From Mimachlamys varia (lineage: Eukaryota; Mollusca; Bivalvia; Pectinida; Pectinidae): DNA of 64,000 nt. Positions within the stretch are counted from its first letter, which is position 1; each line of letters opens with the position of its first letter. This document shows positions 11,010-22,933 of this stretch, one piece after another. Under the pieces are notes generated by a model. The model was not told where the DNA came from and made no database searches. It saw only the letters and a list, made by a program, of their open reading frames with translations. Location of the stretch: the NCBI GenBank assembly GCA_947623455.1, contig OX392535.1:36294688-36358687 (forward strand), given 5' to 3'. The translations under genes and the position numbers were made by a program.

Positions 11010-13203
11010 GTATGAAGAAATGAAGCCACTAGAGTGCTGACAATGAATTTCTAAATATAGCAACTGGACCTTGACCTTACAACCTTAAGATATTTTGATT
11101 TTGTGCAAGTACTTTAAAAGTTAAATACGTCGTGGTGTGGAAATTTTCGCTTATATCGCTGCCAATACATTTTCCCATATGTACATTGTATCAGCACGCG
11201 AAAATATTTGATACCATTCAATTTCTACAGTGGATAGTATATGTCAAATTGCTAAACAGAAGACTGACAGCACAAACATTTCCACATTGCTAACAGTTTG
11301 AAGGTTGACTAAGCGAACAAGAGCACCGCGAGCGGAGACATGATACGCCCCTCGTACCATATCGGAAGTATAATAGTATGTAAACACAAAAAGTTTTGAC
11401 ATTTTCTACATAATGCCCCAAATTGCATCAGAAACAAAGTTCCAAAGGGCCATTACTCTAGTAAATATTGTCGAATCAAACTGTCAATCAGGAAAACAAA
11501 ACCTCATGTCATGATGGTTAAGCCAAGCAAGTTTGAAAGATATCAATTGAAAACTGTAGGAGAAGATCTCAGGACAAACAACAATTTACAACAGAAATGC
11601 ATTTTCTACATATTTTGCAATTGCAACTTTGCAGTGCTGTTACATGAAAAGTTGAAAAAAACTCAACAAAATCTGTAACATATGTTAAATATTATAGTTT
11701 TTCAAAGAATCATACCAAATTTTAGAAAATTGAACAGAGCACCAACAAGTTCTGACAATTTCTACATAATGCCCCAAATTGCATCAAATACGAAGCTCCA
11801 AAGGGCCATAACTCTACTAATTATTGTCAAATCAAACTGTCTTTCAGGAAAACACAACTTCATGTCATGATGATAAAGCCTAGTGAATTTGAAAGATATC
11901 ATTTGGAAACTGTAGGAGAAGATAACAGCTTCGATAGAAATGCATTGTCTACATAATTTAACTATGAAATGCTATTACACGAAAAGTTGAAATAACTCAA
12001 CAAAACCTGTAATATATGTTAAATGTTATAGCTTTTCGAAGTACCAAACCAAATTTTAGAGGAATTGCAAAAAAAACACAAAAAAAGGTCTGACGTTATC
12101 TACATAATGGCTGAAAAGGGCCATAACTCTAGTGAATATTGTCGAATCAACTTAACTTAACTTAACCATTGTGATCAAGCCTAGCAAGTTTTAAAGAAAT
12201 CGGTTGAAAACTGTAGGATATCTCCGGACAAATGAAAGTTTCAACGAACGGACGGACAACGCATACCATAATGCATCCCCCTCATTTTTGACGGGTGTAT
12301 AAAAATTTCACACTCAAGTTTGGTGGAACGTAATGAAAGAAAGAAAAAATTGCTGACAAACTTCAGTGGGCAGACAGATGGCTAGGAAAAATATGTGTAC
12401 TTCTACACAACCCCCCTCCCGCAACCTGAAACATTGAGGATGAAATTTATTTTTTGATAGATGACTTCATTCCGAGATGATTTTGCTAGTTTGACACATC
12501 AATTAATCTTTTCGGTTTATCATGACACAGTGGTGCTATATATTTGTACCAATGGGTTTAAATAGTCCTTGTGGTGGCCGAGTGGTTAAGGTGTTCCGAC
12601 ATTCTACCACTAGCCCTCCAACCCTGAGAACTCGCGAGTCCAAAACCAACGCGAGGCAGTTGCCAGGTACTGACCGTAGGTCGGTGGTTTGTACTCTGGG
12701 TACTCAGGCTTTCCTCCACCTCCAAAACCTCCTGAAATGTCCTGGCTGTTAATATGACTAAAAACAAAATAAACCAAGCCTCATAACTAGAAATGACTGT
12801 TAGACATAAATGCCCCCCTTCCCCCATATGAACTTAGTTCTACATGCTTAATTATTACACATGCAAGGTTTGATGACAATCGGATCAGTTGTTATTTAAA
12901 TAAGCTGGTTACATTACCATGGGACGGGACGGACATGAATATACTATATGCCCCCCCTCTCCCATTTCATTGATTAAAAATCATGTAAACATTGTATTTG
13001 TCAGAAATATGTCAACGTTTCCCCTGATTTATGAGTCTTAAGCAGAACATTGAAAGAAAATCCCCTTCAAAGGAGAAGCTGGGTGATTCAAGCAAAACAA
13101 TTCTTATCAATGTTTTTTTTTTCAAAAGTTTTGCACATATATATACATTTAGGTGTCCTCTGTAGCATATTATCATATTGTGGCCCGTTTCGTTGTGTAT
13201 ATT
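11010..13203 (-). repeat. Long inverted repeat, right arm
   Basis: Reverse-complement partner of 3980-7040. It lacks the roughly 860-bp segment present at 4421-5280 in the left arm: CAAGCCTCATAACTAG near 12777 is directly followed (in arm order) by the SINE flank. It contains three inverted family-Q units (about 11400-12290) and one SINE. By eye, identity between the arms varies from about 75 to 90 percent, so the duplication is not recent. Confidence 0.75.
12560..12745 (+). mobile_element. tRNA(Ser/Leu-like)-derived SINE, copy in right arm
   Basis: The head contains GTGGCCGAGTGGTTAAGG (a class II tRNA A-box region) at about 12572, an arm-like stretch with CGCGAGTCCAAAACC as a decayed B box, then a body with GACCGTAGGTCGGTGG and GTACTCAGGCTTTCCTCC. 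The core resembles that of the SINE at 3042-3293. Its partner in the left arm is at 5300-5490. Confidence 0.75.
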
Positions 13204-13368
13204 GTACCATACCATAATATGTTTTTATGATTATCAGTTTTGAGTTAAAATTGGAAAAACCAAGGATTCTTTTCTTGATAAACTGGCCATGAGTCGCAGA
13301 TTACTAAGGTATCATGTAAAGCAGTGACGTAATATATTTTATTAATAAATGAAAGTTCAAGATGTAGA

Positions 13369-13540
13369 GTCGAACTTCATTATCTCGAAGTTAGTGAGAC
13401 CACGAAAACAACTTCGAGTTATCCGAATATTCGGGTTAGGTGAGTTTGTATACATAGTGTAAATCTGGTCGAGATCGACGAAATACTTCGGATTAATCGG
13501 GTTCTTCGAGTTAGACGAGTTCAAGATGACGAGGTTCGAC
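13369..13540. mobile_element. MITE with GTCGAAC terminal inverted repeats
   Basis: The ends GTCGAACTTCATTATCTCGA (13369) and the reverse complement of the right end, GTCGAACCTCGTCATCTTGA, form a terminal inverted repeat of about 23 bp. Internal text repeats the theme (CTTCGAGTTATCCGA, CTTCGGATTAATCGG). No coding capacity and no clear target duplication. Superfamily not assigned. Confidence 0.65.
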
Positions 13541-13794
13541 TTTTTATCAGTATTCTTTTTTTAAGTTTTCGCTTGACGTAAAAGCATTGAAACAGCTTTA
13601 TACTGGTATTTTTTTAATGTGCATGCAATGTCTAATGACTCAAAATAAAGAAAGGAAAATATTCTAGTATTCTATATCACGATTTTATTTTCTAGTAAAC
13701 ATTTTCTTCAGGTTGGAAAGTATGATTTATGTAAAGATTATTTTACACAACCAATAAATATTATTTGGCGTTTCGATGACTAGTTCGATATGTA

Positions 13795-14280
13795 CTCTTT
13801 AGAACAACAGTGCAAAGTAAGAGAAAATAAAAAAGGACCAATTAAGGATAAGAACAAAGCAGAAGGTCATGTAGTCATCCCATACATCAAAGATATATCC
13901 GAAACTTTCCCGAGGATATATCTCAGTCATGGCATATCAACAGCTATGAAGCCCCACGAGACACTTTGATGCATCCTTGTACATGTTCATCTTAAGAATA
14001 AAACACCGACAGAATGCATAGGCAAGATCAGATGCCAAAACTTCGACGCATCATATATTGGAGTTATGGGAAGACGATTTGGCGTTCATCTTGGTAAGCA
14101 CCGGAAAAATACTAACATACAAGAAGGAAAGAAATTCACCAGATCAGAAAAGATCCTTAAAGAGTGTAACAGCGTAGACGAAACGACTGATTTGTTGTTT
14201 CCAACTCTTACACAATCTATACCTTGTTTACATACGCTTTTCTGGTCATTTGTCTGCTGAAGGTGACAGAGTACATATCG
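13795..14280 (+). pseudogene. Penelope-like element GIY-YIG endonuclease fragment
   Basis: Plus-strand frames read AEGHVVIPYIKDISETF, then HGISTAMKPHETL, a stop, and then NKTPTECIGKIRC, DASYIGVMGRRFGVHLGKHR and KFTRSEKI (14040-14150). The YIG...GRRFGVRL.EHrk pattern, preceded by 'HGIstamKPh.Tl...lvh.kdk', is typical of the GIY-YIG nuclease tail of Penelope-like retroelements in molluscs and other invertebrates. The first G-(I/V)-Y is degenerate and a TGA interrupts the linker. No reverse transcriptase remains upstream, so this is a truncated, inactive copy. It abuts the gene-end module at 14356. Confidence 0.75.
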
Positions 14281-14355
14281 TGCTAGTCATCGAAACGTCA
14301 CATGAATCATTTATTGGTAGTGGGAAAAAATCTTTACATAAACCATTTGTTTTCT

Positions 14356-14495
14356 TGTCAAGATTTATATTTTTGGATTGGTTGACAGGTGACAAATGAA
14401 CCAGTAGAGGAGATGAGGCCAACGCTGTGAGGTAGGTTTATTATGGATGTATCCCTTGTAACTTGTAACTTGGATAATGTTTCTTAATAAAATAT
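14356..14495 (+). other. Conserved gene-end module, copy 1, with poly(A) signal
   Basis: This stretch aligns with 52311-52445, directly after the third FAMeT exon. Both have AGATTT(A/C)TATTTTTGG, an acceptor-like TTGACAG, 13 codons ending RPTL or KPTL plus TGA (here NEPVEEMRPTL), a shared GGATAATG stretch, and AATAAA (14486-14491). Conservation of frame, stop and poly(A) signal suggests the 3' end of a paralogous gene left behind when transposons replaced the rest. It could equally be a conserved 3' untranslated segment, because joined in the phase used by the FAMeT gene it gives a stop after three codons. Confidence 0.5.
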
Positions 14496-15640
14496 AATTC
14501 AGATATTTTTTCGATATCTTTTTTTCTTCAAAAATTGATACTGCGTTAAAAAAAGATAAGTTTATGGCAATTATATTTTAGTTAAGTACCGTTATACTGG
14601 CGGGTAAAGGTAAAACCAGACTTAACTTACACTACAATATCCTCTATTTTAATGTTATGCATGTATATCGCTCTTCAAGTTTATAGTTACCAGTAAGAGT
14701 TATTTGATGGCAACCACACCAAACTGACTGACTGAATTGTGACAACTTTACTCGTATTTCTCATGAAACTGGCGGATGACAGCTGCAAAAAGAGGACAGA
14801 GAACTGACTAGAGTGTTTGTCTTCTATTGCAGTACATCCGAGCATGGCTGACCAGTATAACATACAATCAATATGTTAATAGAGAAACAGCTTGTCTAGA
14901 GATATGAACAGAACATGCAATTCAATATGTTATTTATAACACAAGTTACCTAATTTCGACTAGATGTAACTGAACATACTTCAAGTGTGACTAAACAACA
15001 TCAAAATCATAATGGACCAAACTATCAATGTGACTAAATTTAGCACAGACAAGAGTGCCAGCATGTGACATCGGGTACCCACACATGTGACCCCGAACCC
15101 TACCTATAAGGTTCACACCATCATCGGAAAAAATATAGCATTACATGATAGTTCTCTGTAGGCACATGTGACAAATGACCAAATGACCTGTCTAACTACA
15201 GGTGACAAAATATTATTTCTACAATGACCGTACATTACCATCAGTATGCAAAGTCTATTACATGTGACAAAGTGTGACAAAATCGTTATGTCCCCACACT
15301 GAAACATTGTCACATACCTCTCACACCTACCAAGACAACTCCGCTCTGTCACATGCCTTTCCAAATATATGCAGAATATATTTTCACAAGCAATTCATTT
15401 AAGCATTGATGTCAATTTTTTTTAGTTTCATAGGGGTATGAAAAAAAATGACATCAATGCTTATAATTAATTTTAAAATCGACTCTGATGAAGGAAAAAT
15501 ATAAAAAGGTAAGTGATTTAAAACGGATTTAATAACGCCACTATATATATGTCCAATAATTTGAAAACAACAATGAGTGTCAGCTGATCTGAAGCGGGAT
15601 GACGTCAGCCATCTTTTCTAGCGGTCAACAAGTGAACGAT
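14496..15640. other. No gene recognised
   Basis: From 15050 to 15360 variants of ACATGTGAC and TGTGACAAA recur irregularly, which explains the 83-codon minus-strand frame at 15113-15364. Near 15405-15465 a short inverted repeat (GCATTGATGTCATTTTTTTTC and its complement) is present. Nothing else was identified. Confidence 0.5.
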
Positions 15641-16881
15641 CGGAGAGTTTATCGTAGGCCGCCTAACATACTACTGCTTTTGGCCAAAGTAAACACACAG
15701 TTGGTAAAGGAGGAGTGTGAAAGGAGTCCAGAGGATAGAAAGTTGTTAGAGGAAGCGATCTGTGTCGATGAATTTAACGCATTTAATCCTGTCACATGTG
15801 GATCACGTAGGCCTACAGAAGGTGTGACGGTGGCGATGGTGGTTTCTGGCTGTGTGACCGTGTGTGTAGCTGAAACGACTTCCTGACAGGAATTTGGCTG
15901 CATAACGGATGGCAATGCTGCACTTAGCTGATGTTTTTGTCCGGTAGTAAAACCTCGATTGTAACTACGGACCGAACTTTCTTTTCGATGACCGGACATG
16001 AACATGATATGGCGCAGTTCAAAACCAGCATCACTCATGGCCTGTATCGCTGTGGCCCGGAGACAGTGTGCGGTGTAGTGTTCGGAACACTTAGCAGTTC
16101 GTGAGATGTCTCCCATAAATCTGGAGAACTGGTACTGTTTCAATGGTTTAGTAGAGTACCATATTTCAACGGTTTGTGGCGATGACATTGCCTCAGGTAT
16201 ACAGGTATTAATCAGTGTCTGTGCACTGGGGTCAGTTTTCGAATGAATCGATGAAGTGCTTCAACAGGACAGTGGCCATTTTGTGTTGAGTACATTCGCT
16301 TGTCAGAGCATGGAGCCTCAATATTTGTTAGTCCACCCTGTTTATTTTTTGTGTAGTCTCGTGAGCAATGACGACATACTCCTTTTCATTCTCATCATGA
16401 AGGAATTTGAAAGATTTCGGACTAAGCTGTATGTGAAATTCCAAACCCTGGCTCACGAAATGGATTGCTAGAATTAACCATACTCGGTAACGCAACAGGA
16501 CAGGATTGTCGCCAGCAAGGTAAGTGTTGATTTGTTCGAAATCAACCTTCGATATAATGGCTTTATGAATAGTTGGTTTCGACATTCCATTTCTCACATT
16601 CGCCTTTAATGTGGCATATAGCATATTGTTAGCTGTTTTAAACCCTCTATCTCTCACTATATCTATATCTGATCGACCTATGTCATGTTGATGGCGGTTA
16701 TTGGCAGCACGGGCGTTGATAAGTGTATTTTTGTGATACACTGGTCTAGAACCCATTTCCTGTGTTTTTTTCGACGTTTTTGGTGTTGCCTCTGCATAAA
16801 ACCGTCTCAGTTTAGAGCACAGGTCTCCTTCACCGATTGCCCCCATATCAACATCATGCCCGTCAACCTGACTACTCCATT

Positions 16882-17102
16882 CTGAAATCAAATAATTTAA
16901 ATCCCATAAACACCTGAATAAGTGACCAGAAGCTCATGTGTATTTCATTTAACTTTATGCTATTGATATGAATGTTTTCACCGTCCTGGTAGCTTAAGGA
17001 AAAGCTTTTCCATTTAAATGGAGAGTTCCAGGTTCGATTCCTGGCCAGGGCAGAAAATATTTTTATCATGAACGCAGATCTTTGAAATTGGTAATAACTT
17101 AC
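16882..17102 (-). other. Intron of the tyrosine recombinase gene
   Basis: A 221-bp GT/AG intron (donor GTAAGT at 17102, acceptor TTTCAG ending 16882), phase 1. It contains a tRNA-like sequence on the opposite strand. The open frame running from exon 1 into this intron is only read-through. Confidence 0.75.
16983..17051 (+). tRNA. tRNA-like sequence, probably a tRNA pseudogene or SINE head
   Basis: A 69-nt stretch can fold as a cloverleaf. Acceptor arms are GTCCTGG and CCAGGGC (seven pairs, one G-T), the D arm is GCTT/AAGC, the anticodon arm is TTTCC/GGAGA with an eight-base loop ATTTAAAT, and the T arm is CCAGG-TTCGATT-CCTGG. The B box GGTTCGATTCC is perfect and the A box (TAGCTTAAGG) is partial. 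The eight-base anticodon loop, the missing standard identity and the three-base variable region argue against a working tRNA. It lies antisense in the intron of the recombinase gene. Confidence 0.5.
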
Positions 17103-17445
17103 CTTGAATTAGTTTTAATCCCCGTTTCGTGTTGTTTTTAGTAGCTTTGGATTGTCTAAGATCCTCCATTGAATTAAGCTCTTCTTCGGTAAATCTTTTA
17201 AACCGTTCCAGACCTGCTGGTGCAGGGGTTAACTTAGTTTCCGCCATTGCCCTTGCCATCTCGTTCTTGGCCTGAACCGGAGATACTTCTGAAGAGATCC
17301 CAGCGGGGATTTCAAGCAAATTAGACAGAATATAATCCATTTCTTCATTACTCATTTCAACTTCTTCTGTTTGTGTACACACACTTTCCTTTTCAAAGTT
17401 AAGAATAGCTTCTGCATCCCCCAAGTTAAAATTTACGTGCGCCAT

Positions 17446-19813
17446 CTTCTCATTTAAAGCCGTGGAGCAGACGACGTCAAAATAAACTTTAATTGAAATG
17501 TTTATTTATAAATTATTTGCATTAATATTTTGTGTTGGTATTCACATAATATATTTTTTTCTTACGTTGTAAACAATTTCATAAGAACTGTTATAAAACG
17601 TCTTGTCATGCCGGAAGTTGAAAAGCAGATATCAAAAGATCTCAATGTCTTTGATGTTGCCGACATTAGAGGTGGGGGGGGGGGAATAGTTTCGGTGATG
17701 AAGGGGGCGTGGCCAATATTTTTTTTCATAAAGGTGAGAAAAAAAATGTGACCAATCAGATTTGAGCATTTGGTATGAAAACAAAGAAAAAATAATTATA
17801 TCTCAAATAATTGTCAATAAACCAAATAATGAATTTGATCCTTGCAATATCATGCACTAGCACATGTTACATTATTCACACAACTTGATAATAAAAGATA
17901 ATTGGTCATAAATCTTATCTTATCGAACATCAAGATAATATTATGTATGCATTAGAATCGTACTACACAAATTGATTCAAGTGCATTTTTAGAAATCAAC
18001 AGTTCTAGATGTACTAACATATTGTTGATCGGATCGTGAACAGCTCAATTCTGGTATGTACCAAGGGAAGTAACTCCAATTACCAAGTTTGCTGCCACTG
18101 GGTCTATGAAGCCAACGAGACCCCGTTCGACTTTACTTTGAACAAACTGTGCTGTGATCAACATACATTTATGATACATGTAGATCCCAATTAATGTTAA
18201 GTCAGTAATATCGTCTGACAGAAAATATTGAAATTGACAGTTCTTAAACAATTATTTCAGATCCGATCCGTCCATGTCGATTACGCTACCATTTGAATAT
18301 GGCGACCATAACGTATGATGCTGTCAGACTTTGGGTGACCACATCGCTATATAAACCAATCAGAACCATTGATAAGAAACTATATTCAGGGACATTGTGA
18401 TCGATACATATCTGTTCACAAATAAACATATAATAAAGCCTGGCAACTTGCTTTAGCTGAAAAAAAGGACAGAATCATAACTTTCGTGTTTGTCTTTAAT
18501 TTCATCGAAACATGGCATGGCCAATGCGCAAGCGTAAACCTGCTGCGCCTTTCAACTCCCTGCCACTCGGAGTCATCACCGATGACAAGAGTTACCTCGC
18601 CTTCCACTTGTTCATAAATACCACTAGTCCAGTGAATCAAAATTAAGGCCTCCTCCATTTTCGTGTTCCAATGTTTACCTCAATAAATCAGACTGCAACA
18701 CTTTCAACACCATTTTTGCAATAATTAGCCATTTAAGTAACACCTTTACATCATGGAGGAAACCATACGAGCAGTTTGCATAAATACCTACACTACAGCT
18801 ATGTTTTCCAAAGTATACATACTGAGCTAGTGTACAAAATAAGTACTATTTTTTAGATAACTGTTCTTTGTTTTTATGATCTCAAATAAATTTAATGACT
18901 AGATTGGATTCGATAATAAATTGGTTTATTGATGTATGGATTGTGCAAATTTTACATAAAACGTTTCGCGGTATATTCGCAGTACACATCGCTTAAGACA
19001 AACAACAAACATAATACAAAACATAAGTCTTTTTTTTGCAACAACAAATAGGATTTTTTTTAATAGAGTAATGCTTGAACCAATCAAATGCCATATATCA
19101 ACGGCCCGTGCGCTCTATTACGCGCTGAAGCTGAGTCGGAACTGAACAGGACGACCGGTCGGAAAGTTAGTGATTTCCAGAATTTGAAATGCTCCTACTC
19201 ATCGTGTAGGACTGATGGAATTGAAATACACACTTGTTGAAGGAAGAATTTGAGATAAAGCCAGAAGAAATGACATAACTGGATGTTGTAAAAGCCGCAG
19301 CATGCAAAGGTCGGTTTAGACTCTAGAGAAAATATTGCATATTTTTCTCAGTGGTTGAACAAGTGTTTTTCTCATTAGTTGTTTAATCGAAATGTGGAAT
19401 ACATTAGTTTTTACCAGAAAACCATGTGTTATTCCACTCTCAGACCATTGTATAAACGTGTTGACTAGTTGTATATGACCGTCCAAAATTTTGATTGGTT
19501 GAAAAGTTGAACTTGGACCGGAAATCACATGGCACGTGTTGACGACGTCATCAATTGTTTTTTTTATTATTATTTTTTTTCTTTCTTCTTTTTTGCACTC
19601 AGAGCAAACAATTATTTTTTTAGCAGAGCAGCAAATTATAAATTAAAAATTGAGACAGACAGACATTGTTGACGTCGTCACAACATGGAGAAGAATATAT
19701 ACGAGATAATGTGTTTTCGCGCAATTGTCCACGGTTCACTCCAGAAAATAACACTGCCACTGCGATTTAATATTATTGTAGTAGAAACAAGTCACACGAC
19801 TCGTGGTTGTTGA
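17446..19813. other. No gene recognised
   Basis: AT-rich, with a short G tract near 17675. A stretch near 18700-18880 (text AAATACCTACACTA and ACAAAATAAGTACT) recurs at 53230-53430. None of the frames here, such as 18416-18658 on the minus strand, shows a motif. Confidence 0.5.
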
Positions 19814-19919
19814 ATATGGAATTTATTTCACTCGAGTTAATTATGTGTTGAACAATACAATAGACTTTGTCTTTTGTCACTTTAAAAATTTATCAACTCG
19901 AGTGAAATAAATTCCATAT
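19814..19919. repeat. Perfect 25-bp inverted repeat, MITE-like
   Basis: Arms 19814-19838 and 19895-19919 are perfect reverse complements of each other over 25 bases (starting ATATGGAATTTATTTC and including CTCGAGTT), separated by 56 bases. Perfect arms suggest a young hairpin or a very short MITE. No coding content. Confidence 0.75.
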
Positions 19920-21169
19920 CTAACATCCACTCGTTGTGTAGCCTCTTATCTATCGAAAGATGCCGCTTCACTTTCTAGACCTCCCTTGAGATGTTTTTCT
20001 TTGTTAATAAAAAAATAAAGTAAAATTTTCCTGGCCATTTCCATCAGTGTTGAACACTAATAGTTACATCGTTGACTGGCTGTGAATTTCTAATCCAGGT
20101 GAAACAAAATGGACGCCAAAGTCGTACCATACTAGGTGTGAGGGTATAACAGGATCTAGAGCAGAATAAAGGTACGTGCTGATTTTTTGTCAAGTCGTCG
20201 TTATTTATGACTGTCTTGTCAACTGTAGGTCGAGGTAATCTCTCGCTAACGTTTTGCTTCATTTGACGTTTCATCCAAACGTTTATAAAATCAATATTGA
20301 TAGAATTGCACAGATCTGCGAATTGGCCTAGACTTTACCGTACGACTGCATTTTGTTAACGTACCTTGGGCAATCCTCACACGAGTGTTATTCTTTGATG
20401 ACTTAGTCTGTCTGCTTTCCCCTTTTTTGCTTAGATCACCTTCATTTAAAGTTTTAAATCTATCTTGGCTTTGACCCAGATGGTAGGTAACGTTAACAAT
20501 CCTATAAATCTTCCTTCATTTTCCCCAAATCTTTTTTTGTTGACGATGCAATTTTTTGTCCACCCTGTACATAACCACACCTCATACAAAACTGAAGAAA
20601 CGCCTTTTTTGAACGAAATCTGTTGAAAACTGTCGCCGGAGATCTCCGGACAAATACAAGTTTACGACGTACATACGGACGGACGGAAGGACAACGCCAT
20701 ACCATAATCCGTCTCGTAATTTTTGACGGGAGTATAATAATAATAAAACTACAAATAGATGGATAAACATTTTTTGATTTGGATGTATACAGTCAGGTTG
20801 ATATATTTGAGCTGTATCTTCACCTATTTAAACATGACAAAACAGGATTTACAAAACGAAGGAATGAAGGGATTATACTCATATTAGTGGTAAAATAGCT
20901 ATCTGGGATTGATTACATTGATGCAAAACATTTGATAAGAGATAAGAATGCATTCATTTCTTAGCACCGTGTTATGTTATTTTGAATGAGAGATGATATG
21001 TTTGGGATGTGGATTTTTAAAAACAAAAAAAAAATCTGATCAGGCTTGAGCAATCAAAATTTCATAGTTAAATATAGGCATTAGGTAGAACATGCATATG
21101 CAATTATTTTGTACGCCTGCTTGTTGTGCTTAATACTTTCGTAGTTCTCATTTAAGGCCATGACATTTA
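19920..21169. repeat. No gene; contains a family-Q fragment
   Basis: Bases 20615-20745 match the reverse complement of the start of family Q (landmarks GGAGATCTCCGGACAAAT, CATACGGACGGACGG, TTTTTGACGGG), as at 12180-12300. The rest holds nothing recognised. The minus-strand frames at 20502-20770 lie in the repeat and are not genes. Confidence 0.55.
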
Positions 21170-21239
21170 CCTAGATTTAACCTCGATTTGTCCCATGACT
21201 AAACAGCTGTATGATGCATGTTAGTTCATTTTTCGGCAC

Positions 21240-21420
21240 ACTGTATCTATTACTAAATTTAATAGCATGTGTGTTTGTTACGTCATCTTTACATGATGGG
21301 TGTCGTCGATGAAGCAGAAGACACTTATTCTGCCGTACTTTAACAAGGGTATCTATGTATCTTTTTCTGTAATCCATATATTACCGCTAGTTTAATTGAT
21401 TTCGAGTTCGGATTATTGAT
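21240..21420 (+). mobile_element. Penelope-like RT element, 3' tail copy 1
   Basis: Contains ATGGGTGTCGTCGATGAAGC, GAAGACAC, CAAGGGTATC and GATTTCGAGTTCGGATTA, which align with the sequence after the stop of the reverse transcriptase at 44290-44470. The 5' part of the element is absent. Similar tails lie at 27450-27720 and 52640-52890, both on the minus strand. Confidence 0.7.
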
Positions 21421-21539
21421 TTGTTGGCACTTTGGTACTTTCTGATTTGGTTTCAACGTCACGGAAGCAAATGTGTTTTAAAATCTTTGAACAATATTTT
21501 TTCATTTACTTACCGTAAACGGTACTGATAATTAGTCTG

Positions 21540-22740
21540 TAGCATGCTGGAATGAAGGGATACCCAATTTGTTTAATGACCATCTTACAAGGTCACAAGG
21601 TACAAATACGTCAATATCTTTTAACCACTTTGCAATAACTAACATTAATTATATATATTTACAGTCTACACTGACATTCACTCGATAACCATTGCTCAAC
21701 AGATTATCATTATCACTGCATAACTGTAGTCAAACACGTGACAAATTTCTATGACGTCGACAACAATACATGTGGGCGGGGCTATGCAAATCCTACAGTT
21801 TGAAACACAATTGTGTGACGTCACCAACAATAAACGTGGGCGGAGCTTGCTAATTTCATGCTGTTATATTTATTGAACCATTCCCACGTTTATTAGTTTT
21901 GAAAGGAAATCTGTGAAGATTTGACTATAATGAACAAAATAGTTACGAACATTTCACAAAAAGATACTGTGAATTTAAGGATTAACTGTCTATTTTGTTT
22001 AGGTTATCGGGAGATAACTACAATGGAAAATGGGTAAATTCAAAGCTTCGCCGTTTATGTATAATTTACCCGTTTTTCATTGTTAAATGTCTTTTAAGTT
22101 TGATGACCGTTAATCGCCATAGGCCTCTTGTTGTGACATTTTCCCGTCATCAAAGACACAGTGTACCGTTTCTTGTACTTTTGAAACATTGTCCCGTTAC
22201 CTCCAATTTCAAGGTGAATGACCAGTTAAAATGACTGCCAATAGAGAAACATTTTCAATTCAGTTTTGGCCAACAAAATTTTATATGGGAAAACCAGATA
22301 TCTAAGTTTTATATATCCACTTCAATAATAGTTTATGAGATCATAAATCAAATGGATCGTGAAATCGCGTTTACACTCTACGCAAAATGTACTGACTGCT
22401 CCATTGGATTTAGGATCTTATAAACTAAACAATTTAAAGGGTTAATCCTCATATTTACAATTATTTTCTGTTAAATGTTCGCGTTAGTGTTCATGAAAGT
22501 CCCATTATTTTAAAACAAATCAATAAATGTAACAGCATAACATTAGCACAAGCCGTAGCTGACTCCGCCCGTGTCCTCTGTTGATGACATCATACAATTA
22601 TGGCTCCAACCGTGTAACTTGCATTGCTCCGTCCACATGAACTATTGTTGACGTCATTGAATTGTGGCCATTCACAAGTTTATTAACTAAAAAATATCTC
22701 TAGTTTGCGGACAACGGCTATCGAGTAAAAGCCATTGTAA
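21540..22740. repeat. Inverted-arm repeat rich in TGACGTC, copy 1
   Basis: The left arm (about 21690-22015) and right arm (about 22430-22735) are imperfect reverse complements: both have a TGACGTC, a CATGTG(G)GCGGGGC-like tract, a CACAATTGTGTGACGTCA-like tract, a TGCTGTTA tract and ATTTATTGA. A related element is at 58140-58740. The outer text GCATGCTGGAATGAAGGGAT (near 21543) reappears inverted at 58718-58740 and near 24705. It looks like a foldback or MITE-type element. The frame at 21995-22234 lies between the arms and shows no motif. Confidence 0.65.
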
Positions 22741-22933
22741 ACTGTAAATGTATCATTTTAAACGTTTTGTTTTTCTATACAAACAAAATACTTTTCAATG
22801 TGAACGTAAAGTCTGATTTTGCTTAAAGTAATAGTTAGATATTGTCATGACTGCAATTGTGATATTTATTTTCAATGTACATGTAGCACAGACATAATAT
22901 ATGTTAAATCTTTTTTATATTTTATTATCAGAT

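Larger units (their letters stand above)
15649..17445 (-). pseudogene. Crypton-type tyrosine recombinase, two exons, two frame breaks
   Basis: Exon 1 (17445-17103) starts MAHVNFNLGDAEAI and ends in a clear donor (AAG|GTAAGT). Exon 2 starts at 16881 after TTTCAG, and the joined frame continues into a DUF3504-like N-terminal domain (LRQSKATKNNTKRG, then KLIQ with EWSS). Exon 2 carries NRHQHDIGRSDIDIVRDRGF, then HFVSQGLEFHIQLS, and in the last frame (16188-15649) HCLRATAIQAM, MFMSGHRKESSVRSYNRG. HxxR, GH and the Tyr nucleophile of tyrosine recombinases are present; where relatives seem to have an Arg before the G-L-E motif, this copy has Gln. Two one-base losses, in an A run near 16340 and a C run near 16230, break exon 2. 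It may be a dead Crypton-derived gene or a live one with assembly errors. Confidence 0.75.

Noticed and set aside
15113..15364. 83-codon minus-strand frame with several cysteines
   Set aside because: The underlying DNA is an irregular repeat of TGTGACAAA/ACATGTGAC text; the cysteines follow from that.
16983..17051. A functional tRNA gene
   Set aside because: Eight-base anticodon loop, short variable region and a stop-decoding-like triplet make function unlikely; reported as tRNA-like.
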